Position numbers and translations under genes: made by a program | Notes under the pieces: model-generated | Told to the model about the DNA's origin: nothing | Seen by the model: the letters and a program-made list of their open reading frames with translations, nothing else | The model's database searches: none | Shown: one piece after another, positions 8,951-16,104 of the stretch | Position numbering within the stretch: the stretch's first letter is position 1 | Layout of the letters: each line of letters starts with the position of its first letter | Assembly (NCBI GenBank): GCA_050486545.1 | Contig: JBJHDM010000010.1 | Span: 14,382-78,381, forward strand | Source: DAOMNN01 sp050486545 | GTDB taxonomy: Bacteria > Pseudomonadota > Gammaproteobacteria > Burkholderiales > Rhodocyclaceae | Length of the DNA stretch: 64,000 nt | Reading direction: 5' to 3'

Positions 8951-9007
8951 AAGGGTGCCCGACCTCGGAGTAACGAGGCATCCCGAATCCAACACAGGAG
9001 AATCGCC

Positions 9008-9310
9008 ATGAAACTCAACAAGCTGCTCGTCGCAAGCCTGGCCGTCGCTTATTCCTTGCCGATCGTCGCCTTTGCCGGTTCGATCGTGCCGGGCCCGGAT
9101 CGTCATCTCAACACCATCGTGCTTGCGCAGGCCGACACCGATCGGTTCGTGGAACTCGATGCCAACCAGGATGGGGTGATCGACCGTGAAGAGGCTGCGG
9201 TGGATCCTGAGGTCGCGGCCGCGTTCGAAGAGATCGATACGGCGGGCACCGGCGTGATCACCCCCGAGGAGTTTTCCGCCTGGGAGGAAGTGAGCGGCAC
9301 GGAGTACTGA
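9008..9310 (+). CDS. Secreted EF-hand calcium-binding protein
   Basis: A 100-residue protein with a cleavable signal peptide (about residues 1-23, ending near VAFA). Two EF-hand-like loops follow: DANQDGVIDREE (a canonical calcium loop) and DTAGTGVITPEE (weaker, with A and T at usual ligand positions). It should act in the periplasm or outside the cell as a calcium-binding or calcium-sensing protein. ATG at 9008 follows ACAGGAG, the same ribosome-site context as the next gene. The consensus sigma54 promoter and upstream GlrR-type sites make it a likely target of the kinase/activator operon at 11.0-14.5 kb. It probably shares a transcript with the PRC-barrel gene 124 bp downstream. Confidence 0.82.
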   Translation: MKLNKLLVASLAVAYSLPIVAFAGSIVPGPDRHLNTIVLAQADTDRFVELDANQDGVIDREEAAVDPEVAAAFEEIDTAGTGVITPEEFSAWEEVSGTEY

Positions 9311-9434
9311 CCGGGAGCATCCCGGGCGGGTATGCCGCCGGTGCCGGTTGCGGGTTCATCGCATGGGCCTGTTCCGGCCTGCCTGGCCCGGCCCGGGAAA
9401 GCCTTGAAAGCATGTTGAACGACAGGAGAACGAG

Positions 9435-10004
9435 ATGAAACCCAGACTTCGCCAGACCCTGATCGGGGCTGCCGTGGCGACGCTGGTCGCAGCGCCGACA
9501 TGGGCAGCCGGGGATGCATCCGGCAGTGCAGGCGACGTACCTCAGGCCGAGTCGCCGGCGCCGATGGAGACGATGCCGCAAGCACAGCCGCAGGTGCCGG
9601 GGCCGATTTCGGCGGGGAACCCCCTGTATGCGCACACGCCTGACGAGCTTCGCCGTGTCGAGGTCATCGACCCCACCGGTGAGCGGGTCGGGCGCGTCAA
9701 GACCGTGGTCCTCGCACCCGATCGTGAGAGCGCACACGCCGTGATTTCTTCGGGCGGCTTCCTCGGCTTCGGCGCCAAGGAAGTGCTCGTGCCGCTCGAC
9801 GACCTGAACGTCACCGAGGAGAACAAGCTTCAAATCGGTGCGACGCGAGAGGAACTCCAGGCACGGGACGACTACGTCCCCGATCAGTACGTGGAGCTGC
9901 ACCCCGAGCGGCCGATCAGTGAGTTCTCGGCCTTCGAACCGATGCAGGAAGAGCCGGTTCGCCTTCCCACGATGCCGCGGGATCCGGCTGCGCCGGCCCA
10001 GTAA
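9435..10004 (+). CDS. Secreted PRC-barrel domain protein
   Basis: A 189-residue exported protein. Signal peptide at residues 1-24 (ends PTWAA), then a Pro/Ala/Gln-rich linker. A PRC-barrel domain follows at about residues 70-135 (VIDPTGERVGRVKTVVLAPDRE, then GAKEVLVPLDDLNV), and the C-terminus is proline-rich and acidic. PRC barrels occur in RimM and photosystem H subunits, and exported versions are often envelope-stress proteins; the molecular role is unknown. The start follows ACAGGAG. The gene lies in the same direction as the EF-hand gene and lacks an obvious promoter of its own, so it is probably co-expressed from the sigma54 promoter. A strong hairpin follows the stop codon. Confidence 0.8.
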   Translation: MKPRLRQTLIGAAVATLVAAPTWAAGDASGSAGDVPQAESPAPMETMPQAQPQVPGPISAGNPLYAHTPDELRRVEVIDPTGERVGRVKTVVLAPDRESAHAVISSGGFLGFGAKEVLVPLDDLNVTEENKLQIGATREELQARDDYVPDQYVELHPERPISEFSAFEPMQEEPVRLPTMPRDPAAPAQ

Positions 10005-10067
10005 GCTCACTCGGCAGATGGCCGAAGCCGGTCGTTCAAGTGTCTGGCCAGGAGTCGGCCATCAGGG

Positions 10068-10104
10068 GTGCGCCCCGGGCTCGTTCACGCGGGCCCGGGC
10101 GCAC
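10068..10104. terminator. GC-rich hairpin between convergent genes
   Basis: Left arm GTGCGC (10068-10073) plus CCGGGC (10075-10080) pairs with GCCCGG (10093-10098) plus GCGCAC (10099-10104). This gives a 12-bp stem with one bulged C and a 12-base loop. It sits between the convergent PRC-barrel and aspartic-protease genes. There is no T-run, so termination is inferred from position and stability. Confidence 0.5.
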
Positions 10105-10105
10105 G

Positions 10106-10606
10106 TCAGTCTTCGAGTGCCGCGATCTCTGCGGGAGTGGGTGCGTCGACGCAATGGCTGAGTACGAGGCGAGGAGGCTCGAACGAAAAGATGAAGGGGC
10201 CTGCTCGCCGGAGCACGTTCATGCCGAGGATCGGTCGGGTGTCGCCCGGAAAGACGGCGACCTCGACGTCCCGCAGCCAGCACGCTTCACCGATGCTGAT
10301 GGCGTCGACCGCATAGACCGGCACCTCGAGTTCGCTGCCGTTGGCAAGCCGCCCGCGCAGGTTTCGGACGAATCGAGCCTGGCTGTTTCGCTCCAGTTCC
10401 TCGAGCATCCGCTCGTTGATGGTCATGTAGCCCGAGCCGGTGTCGACCATGAGGTCGACCGCGCCGAAGCCGGCAATCTGGCCTGGAACGTAGAAGGTCG
10501 CACCGCCCCGGTCGCTCATGTCGATCGAGGTGCCGAACTCGCCCTTCTGGGCGAGCGCGCCGCTGGTGGCAAGGAGGGTGAAGCAAAGCAGCAAGAGCCT
10601 GGACAT
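10106..10606 (-). CDS. Periplasmic retropepsin-like aspartic protease
   Basis: A 166-residue protein with a signal peptide (about residues 1-19, ending GALA). It has a single retropepsin-type domain: catalytic D55 in LMVDTGSGYM, a flap region, and the hydrophobic closing strand PILGMNVLRR. One domain per chain means it would act as a homodimer, as in retroviral and PerP/SpoIIGA-like proteases. Family members in proteobacteria are typically exported and uncharacterised. The start at 10606 is chosen because it gives the signal peptide; longer in-frame starts upstream lack one. It converges on the PRC-barrel gene with a hairpin between them. Confidence 0.82.
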   Translation of the reverse strand: MSRLLLLCFTLLATSGALAQKGEFGTSIDMSDRGGATFYVPGQIAGFGAVDLMVDTGSGYMTINERMLEELERNSQARFVRNLRGRLANGSELEVPVYAVDAISIGEACWLRDVEVAVFPGDTRPILGMNVLRRAGPFIFSFEPPRLVLSHCVDAPTPAEIAALED

Positions 10607-11003
10607 CGATCCGTTTCCCCGGAAGTTGTGTTGGAGTTTCCAGCGTGTCGCCAAGGCACGCCAAGGTCCAACCTTCGTGTGTGAAGCATGCGGGAGACGA
10701 GAATCCCGCGCCGGGGAATCGACGTTCTTGTTGACGGCCCGTGAAGGGCCGGAAGCTCGCCTGCGCAGTCCGGAGTATCGAGGCATCGGGTGAATCGGGT
10801 CAACGTCGTTGGGGCGGATGGCGGGATTCTGGTGACCGGCGGCGGTAGGCTCCGGTGGTGACGGCACGGGTCGTGAGGAAGTCGAACGCACAGGCAGGCC
10901 CTCTTGGATACCACCCTTCAGTCGAATTGCATTCGCTTACGATCGCACCCGGGCGGCGCGGGCTAGACTGTAAGCGTCGCAGCCACGGTCGTGCGCCGCC
11001 CGA
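10607..11003. other. Non-coding region upstream of the protease and kinase genes
   Basis: A 397-bp divergent intergenic stretch. No convincing small gene, repeat or sigma54 element was seen. It must contain the promoters of both flanking genes, but no hexamer pair stood out clearly enough to place them. Confidence 0.5.
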
Positions 11004-12410
11004 ATGTCCAGACTTTCCTTCAGTCACATCCTCCTTGCGAGCTTCTTGCTGATCGCCGCGATCCTCGGGTCGGCCGCCGTCGGGGGGCTGGTGGCGCTGG
11101 AGGAGTTCGCTGCACGCAGCCGCGCGGGGGCAGACGATGCCCTGCGTTCGACCGCGGCGGTGCAGCAACTGGCCGAACGCAGCGTGGACATGCAGCGCAG
11201 CGCAAGGCAGTTTCTCGTCCTCGACGATCCGGTATTGCTGGAGCGCTTCGCACAGGCCTACCGCGACGCGTGGTCGGCACTGGATCGCATCGAGGCGATG
11301 GGCCTGCCGCATGTCGGCGCCCTGGTCGATGACTGGCGAAATGCCGCCGCCGCCGCTGCGATGGCCCTCGACGACCATCCGGATGCCGACGACCGGCTGA
11401 TGTCCTCGCTCGAGCGCCTCGCGCCGATCAACGAGCAACTGGCGACCGCCGTGCGGGTACAGATCGGCCGGGACGGGCAGCGTCTGCTCGACGAACTGGA
11501 GAACAACCGCAACACGCTCGCACGCCATGTCTTTGCCGCGTTCGTGGCCGCCGGCACCCTTGCGGCACTGACCGGATGGTGGATTCTGCGTCCCTTGAAA
11601 GGAGTCGAGCGGGCAATCGAGGCTCTTGGAGGGAGCCGTTTCGACGAGGTCGTTGCAATTTCCGGCCCGGCCGACCTGCGTCGGGTCGGACGCCGGCTCG
11701 ACTGGTTGCGCCAGCGCCTCGCGGAACTCGAAGCCAACCGCACCCGTGTACTGCGGCATGTATCGCATGAATTGAAGACCCCGCTCGCATCGCTGCGCGA
11801 AGGCATCGCGTTGCTAGACGACCATGTGCTGGGCGGGCTCACGGGCGGGCAGCGCGAGGTTGTATCGATTCTCGAGAACAGCGCACGTTCGCTGCAGCAG
11901 CGCATCGAGGTGCTGCTGGGCTACAACGCCGCGATCTTCGACGCCCGCAAACTGAGTCGCCGGCCGGTCGCATTGCGTGACGTGATCGAGGCGGTGCTTG
12001 CCGAGCAACGCTTGCTGTTCCATGGCCGGGGCCTGCGTGCGACGGTCCGCGGCACCGCACCGCAGGTCAGCGCGGACGTCGACAAGCTCGAGATCGTATT
12101 CGCGAATCTCATTGCGAACGCGGTGTCTTTCAGCCCGGACGGCGGCGAGATCCGCATCGAGTTGTCGTCCCCGCCGGGCAGGGTGCGGATCGATTTCCGC
12201 GATGAGGGTCCCGGTGTGCCGGTCGAGGAGGCGGAGCGGATTTTCGATCCGTATTTTCAGGGCAGCCGCCAGCCGGCCTTGGACCGGAACGGCAGCGGGT
12301 TGGGACTGTCCATCGTGCGCGAGTTCGTCATCGCGCACGGCGGGACCATCGAATTGTTGCCGGCAGATGCAGGCGCCCACTTCAGAGTCGAGTTGCCGCA
12401 TGAATCGTGA
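11004..12410 (+). CDS. glrK: Sensor histidine kinase, GlrK/QseE type
   Basis: A 468-residue inner-membrane sensor. TM1 at about residues 8-32, a helical periplasmic sensor domain to about 170, TM2 at about 173-195, a HAMP-like linker, then HisKA with H255 in RHVSHELKTPLASLREG. The HATPase domain follows with N-box (ANLIANAV) and G-boxes (DEGPGV, GSGLGLSIV). It would phosphorylate the sigma54 activator encoded two genes downstream. The gene order kinase, small lipoprotein, NtrC-type regulator is that of qseE-qseG-qseF (glrK-yfhG-glrR). The stop overlaps the lipoprotein start region, indicating one operon. The stimulus is unknown; in enterics the system answers envelope and amino-sugar signals. 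Confidence 0.88.
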   Translation: MSRLSFSHILLASFLLIAAILGSAAVGGLVALEEFAARSRAGADDALRSTAAVQQLAERSVDMQRSARQFLVLDDPVLLERFAQAYRDAWSALDRIEAMGLPHVGALVDDWRNAAAAAAMALDDHPDADDRLMSSLERLAPINEQLATAVRVQIGRDGQRLLDELENNRNTLARHVFAAFVAAGTLAALTGWWILRPLKGVERAIEALGGSRFDEVVAISGPADLRRVGRRLDWLRQRLAELEANRTRVLRHVSHELKTPLASLREGIALLDDHVLGGLTGGQREVVSILENSARSLQQRIEVLLGYNAAIFDARKLSRRPVALRDVIEAVLAEQRLLFHGRGLRATVRGTAPQVSADVDKLEIVFANLIANAVSFSPDGGEIRIELSSPPGRVRIDFRDEGPGVPVEEAERIFDPYFQGSRQPALDRNGSGLGLSIVREFVIAHGGTIELLPADAGAHFRVELPHES

Positions 12411-13041
12411 AAAGTCGAGGATGGCCCTTCTGCGTGGCCGAACACGTGGATGCGTTCCGCTTGTCTGCCTGCTGGCGGCACTGCTTTCCGGCTGTTCGAT
12501 GTTCGGGATGCCTTCGCCACCGCCCGCATCCCCCGAGCCGTGCGTGTGCATCGAGCACGAGGCGGTTCGGGCGGTCGACCCGGGCCGCATCCTGATCATC
12601 TACTACCGGATGCTGGAAGATCTCGATGCGGACGAACTGCGAGCAGCCCAGAGCGCGCTCGGGGAGACGGCCGATGGGCCCTTCGAGCAGGTTCGTCACG
12701 CAATGCTGCTGGGTCATCCGCGTGCCCCCACGGATCCTTCCCGCGCCCATGCGCTGCTCCAGTCCGTACTGGCCTCGCAGGACGACGAAGCGCGCGAACT
12801 GCGCGCCCTTGCTGTGCTGCTGTCGAACGAGCTGCTTGCCCGGGAGCGTCTTCGCTCGCAGAATCAGCGAGTCGGAGCAAGGTTGGCCGCTTCCGAACGG
12901 GAGCGCCTGCAACTGCAGCAGAAGCTCGATGCGGTCACCGAAATCGAACGCAGCCTGCCGTCGCGCCCCGATCCCGATGCGGCCCTTCCCGATCCACCCG
13001 CTGCGCCCACCAATCCCGCACCCCGGAGCACCCCGCAATGA
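12400..13041 (+). CDS. qseG: QseG/YfhG-like outer-membrane lipoprotein
   Basis: A 213-residue lipoprotein with a lipobox LLSGC (Cys near residue 32), preceded by a hydrophobic stretch. It then has a mostly helical domain ending in a coiled coil (ASERERLQLQQKLDAVTEIE) and a proline-rich tail. Two starts are possible: ATG 12400, overlapping the kinase stop, or ATG 12421 after GAGG. The second gives a more normal signal-peptide length. In enteric bacteria QseG lies between kinase and regulator and interacts with the kinase from the outer membrane. Position and architecture match, though sequence conservation of this family is low. The stop overlaps the regulator start by 4 bp (ATGA). Confidence 0.75.
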   Translation: MNREKSRMALLRGRTRGCVPLVCLLAALLSGCSMFGMPSPPPASPEPCVCIEHEAVRAVDPGRILIIYYRMLEDLDADELRAAQSALGETADGPFEQVRHAMLLGHPRAPTDPSRAHALLQSVLASQDDEARELRALAVLLSNELLARERLRSQNQRVGARLAASERERLQLQQKLDAVTEIERSLPSRPDPDAALPDPPAAPTNPAPRSTPQ

Positions 13042-14471
13042 GTGCCGACCCGTCGCATGACGCCCCGGTGCCGGACAGCGAACCGTCCAGAGGTCCGCAC
13101 CTGCTGGTCGTCGATGACGATGCCGACCTCCTTCGGCTGTTGTCGATGCGCCTGCGCGCCAGCGGCTACCGGGTCAGCACTGCGGGCTGTGCCGAAGAAG
13201 CCATCGCACTGGTCGAGGTCGAGCGCTTCGCGCTCGTCGTCAGCGATGTGCGCCTGCCCGACCGCGACGGATTGGCCCTGTTCGAAGACATCCGCCGCAG
13301 CAGCCCGGCCCTTCCGGTGATTCTGCTGACCGCCCATGGCACGATTCCCGATGCGGTCGAGGCGACCTCCCGCGGCGTATTCGGCTACCTGACCAAGCCA
13401 TTCGACAGCAAGGCCCTGCTGGACAAGATTGCCGGCGCACTGGCGCTCGCCGGACCGGAGCCGGCCGGCGAGCGCACCGACGATGATGCCTGGCGCGAGG
13501 GCATCGTCAGTCGCAGCAGCCGCATGGCCGCAGTGCTCGACGAGGCGCGCCTGGTGGCCGCCTCCGACGCCAGCGTATTGATCCAGGGCGACAGCGGGAC
13601 GGGCAAGGAACTGCTCGCCCGCGCGATCCACCGTGCGAGTCCGCGGGCGGGCGCGCCCTTCGTTGCGATCAACTGCGGGGCGATTCCGGAGCAGTTGCTC
13701 GAGTCCGAGCTGTTCGGCCATGTGCGTGGAGCCTTCACCGGTGCCGTGGGGACGCATGCCGGCCTGCTGTCGAGTGCGAACCACGGCACCGTGTTCCTCG
13801 ACGAGATCGGCGACATGCCGCTTGCGCTGCAGGTCAAGCTGCTGCGGGTGCTGCAGGAACGCGTGGTGCGCCCGGTCGGTTCGACGCGACCCGAGCCGAT
13901 CGACGTGCGCATCCTCTCGGCCACACATCGCGACCTCGAGGCCGCCCTCGCGGCCGGTGAGTTCCGTGAAGACTTGTACTACCGGCTCAATGTGGTGACG
14001 CTGGCCTTGCCGCGGCTTGACGAACGTCGCGAGGACATCCCGCTGCTCGCCCAACGTTTCCTCGGCGAGCTTGCCGGCAAGTACCGCAAGAACCTGCGTG
14101 GCTTCGCCCCGGAGGCGCTCGCCGCACTCGCGGGGGCCGCCTGGCCAGGCAACGTGCGCCAGTTGCACAACGTCGTCGAGCAGGCCTGCGCCCTGGCGAC
14201 GACGCCGCTGATCCCGCTCGCGCTGGTGCAGCGGGCGCTGCGCGTGCGCAGCATGGAGCCCTTGCGCTATGCCGAGGCGCGCCAGCGCTTCGAGCGCAAC
14301 TACCTGATCCAGATGCTCAAGCTGACCGACGGCAATGTGGCCGACGCGGCACGCCTGGCCGGCCGAAACCGTACCGAGTTCTACCGGCTGCTCCAGCGCC
14401 ACGCGCTCACGCCGAGCCTGTTTCGCGCGGAGGGCGGAAACGATGAGGGCGAGGCGATCCAGCAGGGGTGA
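13038..14471 (+). CDS. glrR: Sigma54-dependent response regulator, GlrR/QseF type
   Basis: A 477-residue NtrC-family activator. The receiver domain (residues 20-135) has the phosphorylated D70 in VVSDVRLPDRDG and K in YLTKPFD. The AAA+ domain (about 165-400) has Walker A GDSGTGKE (184-191), the sigma54-contacting GAFTGA loop (231-236) and Walker B TVFLDEIGD. The C-terminal helix-turn-helix is at about 440-465 (NVADAARLAGRNRTEFYRLL). Start ATG 13038 overlaps the lipoprotein stop. It should activate RpoN promoters. A perfect TGTC-N10-GACA site and a consensus sigma54 promoter lie 4 kb away, in front of the EF-hand gene, a likely target. Confidence 0.9.
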   Translation: MSADPSHDAPVPDSEPSRGPHLLVVDDDADLLRLLSMRLRASGYRVSTAGCAEEAIALVEVERFALVVSDVRLPDRDGLALFEDIRRSSPALPVILLTAHGTIPDAVEATSRGVFGYLTKPFDSKALLDKIAGALALAGPEPAGERTDDDAWREGIVSRSSRMAAVLDEARLVAASDASVLIQGDSGTGKELLARAIHRASPRAGAPFVAINCGAIPEQLLESELFGHVRGAFTGAVGTHAGLLSSANHGTVFLDEIGDMPLALQVKLLRVLQERVVRPVGSTRPEPIDVRILSATHRDLEAALAAGEFREDLYYRLNVVTLALPRLDERREDIPLLAQRFLGELAGKYRKNLRGFAPEALAALAGAAWPGNVRQLHNVVEQACALATTPLIPLALVQRALRVRSMEPLRYAEARQRFERNYLIQMLKLTDGNVADAARLAGRNRTEFYRLLQRHALTPSLFRAEGGNDEGEAIQQG

Positions 14472-14495
14472 AGCGGATCCGGGGTTCCGGATACC

Positions 14496-15803
14496 CTACC
14501 AGTACTTCAGCGCGCCGCGGAACAGCTCCGACAGATGGGCCTCGGCGACCGGCTTGGGTGCGTTCTTCACCAGGCGCTGCTGCGCCCAGGCGCCGGCCGT
14601 CAGGGTGGCGATGTCGCCTTCGTGGTAGCCGACCCCGCCCACGCCGTTGGGGATGTCGCACACGCGCATCAGCTCGATGAGCCGCCGCGCGACGATCTCG
14701 CCCGCGTCGTCCGCCGCCGCGCCGCGCGTGTCCGCGCCCAGCCACGCGGCCGCGTCCAGATGCCGATCGGGGCAGGCGTCGGCGGTGAAGCGGAACACCG
14801 CGGGCGCGTTGACGATGACCGACATGCCGTGCGGCACCATCGGCTCTTCCTGCGGGTAGCCCGGCGCGCGAAACTCGCGCACGCCTCCGGCCACCGCGTA
14901 GGCCATGCCGTGCGGCAGATGCACGCCGGCGTTGCCGAACGCGATGCCCGCCAGCGTCGCCGCCCACATCATGCCGTCGCGCGCCTCGCGGTCGGCCGCA
15001 TCGCGCACGGCGCGTTCGAGATAGGTGCCGGTGAGTTGCAGCGCCTTTTCGCAGCCGAAGTCGCTCCACGGGTTGGCGCCCTGGCTCATCGGCCGCAGGC
15101 TGGGCCGTTCGGCCTTCGTGCGGCAGGTGTGGGGCAGTGCGGTATAGCTCTCCAGCGCATGCGAGAGCACGTCGAAGCCCGATGCCGCGACCACCGAGGC
15201 CGGCAGCGTCCAGGTCGTCGTCGGGTCGATCAGGGCGAGCGTGGGGCGCAGCCGGCGCGACACGATGCCGGTCTTCACCGCCTTCTCGACCCAGTCGAAG
15301 ATCGCGATGCCGGTGCATTCGGCGCCGGTGCCGCAGGTCGTCGGGCAGGCGATGTGCGGCTTGAGCGGGCCGGGCACCGCACGCCCCTCGCCCAGCGGCG
15401 CATTCACGTACGCGGCCAGTTCGGCAGGATGGGTTGCATACAGGTTGGCGGCCTTGGCGGTGTCGATCACCGATCCGCCGCCCACCGACACGAAGCCGTC
15501 GAAGCGTCCGTCGGTCGCAAAGCGCGCCGCCTCCAGAAAGGCCTGGTCGGTCGGCTCCACCGTCACGTCGCTGTAGACCACCGCGTCCAGCCCCGCATCG
15601 GCAAGCGCGCGGCGCACGACGTCGACATGCTCCAGTTCCGCCAGTCGTGAATCGGTAAACAGCGCGACCCGTTTCAAGCCCAGGTTGCGTGCATGATCCC
15701 CGGCCTCGGCCAGACAGCCCGGTCCGAAGGTGATCGCGGAAACATCGACGGCAAAGACGGCATCGCCGCCTTCGGCAAGGGCGTAATGGTGACAGCAGGA
15801 CAT
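14496..15803 (-). CDS. Iron-containing alcohol dehydrogenase, hydroxyacid-oxoacid transhydrogenase-like
   Basis: A 435-residue group III (iron-dependent) alcohol dehydrogenase. It has the nucleotide-binding GGGSVIDTAKA (about residue 100), TTCGTGAECTG, and the metal-site histidines in GFDVLSHALES, HLPHGMAYAVAG and VPHGMSV. The N-terminus (SCCHHYALAEGGDAVFAVDVS) and overall length match the ADHFE1/HOT subgroup. That subgroup couples oxidation of 4-hydroxybutyrate to reduction of 2-oxoglutarate. Substrate assignment rests on subgroup resemblance only. ATG at 15803 follows GGGAGA. It is convergent with the glrR gene (24-bp gap) and divergent from the GGDEF/EAL gene. Confidence 0.85.
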   Translation of the reverse strand: MSCCHHYALAEGGDAVFAVDVSAITFGPGCLAEAGDHARNLGLKRVALFTDSRLAELEHVDVVRRALADAGLDAVVYSDVTVEPTDQAFLEAARFATDGRFDGFVSVGGGSVIDTAKAANLYATHPAELAAYVNAPLGEGRAVPGPLKPHIACPTTCGTGAECTGIAIFDWVEKAVKTGIVSRRLRPTLALIDPTTTWTLPASVVAASGFDVLSHALESYTALPHTCRTKAERPSLRPMSQGANPWSDFGCEKALQLTGTYLERAVRDAADREARDGMMWAATLAGIAFGNAGVHLPHGMAYAVAGGVREFRAPGYPQEEPMVPHGMSVIVNAPAVFRFTADACPDRHLDAAAWLGADTRGAAADDAGEIVARRLIELMRVCDIPNGVGGVGYHEGDIATLTAGAWAQQRLVKNAPKPVAEAHLSELFRGALKYW

Positions 15804-16104
15804 GGCATCTCCCGGCGGTGATGGACAAGGCGCTGCATGCGCGTGCGGATCAGTATAGGCGAAGCGCCACCGGCTTCGAACGTTGCCGTGGGCGGGAGGG
15901 TGCGCCTGCAGCCCAGGCGATACCCTCCGTCGAACGACCCGCTCCGGTTCGTCTCCGACCGCGAGAACCCTCTTTCCGAGGAATCCAATTTGTTGGTATT
16001 GCCAACTTCTTAACGATCCCGCTACGGACTGGAGCAACGATGAGTTTTGATCTCGGCTAAAATCCGCGGTTGCGGTTGATTTCCTTACTGGCGGCCGATT
16101 CGCG
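15804..16104. other. Divergent intergenic region (301 bp)
   Basis: No gene was found. On the minus strand a TATACT hexamer at 15859-15854 could be the -10 of the dehydrogenase gene. On the plus strand TAAAAT (16058-16063) could be the -10 of the GGDEF/EAL gene, but neither has a clear -35. I looked for a c-di-GMP riboswitch core and did not find one. Confidence 0.4.

Larger units (their letters stand above)
8676..9007. other. Non-coding control region of the EF-hand gene
   Basis: This 332-bp gene-free stretch holds, in order, two TGTC-N10-GACA-like activator sites, an IHF-like site, a sigma54 promoter and the EF-hand leader with its ACAGGAG ribosome site. Each is listed separately. No small gene was seen in it. 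Confidence 0.7.

Noticed and set aside
12864..14402. 512-codon frame antisense to the sigma54 activator gene
   Set aside because: No domain or start context; mirrors codon bias of the real gene.
15804..16104. Possible c-di-GMP riboswitch before the GGDEF/EAL gene
   Set aside because: The conserved GEMM core and flanking stems are not present.
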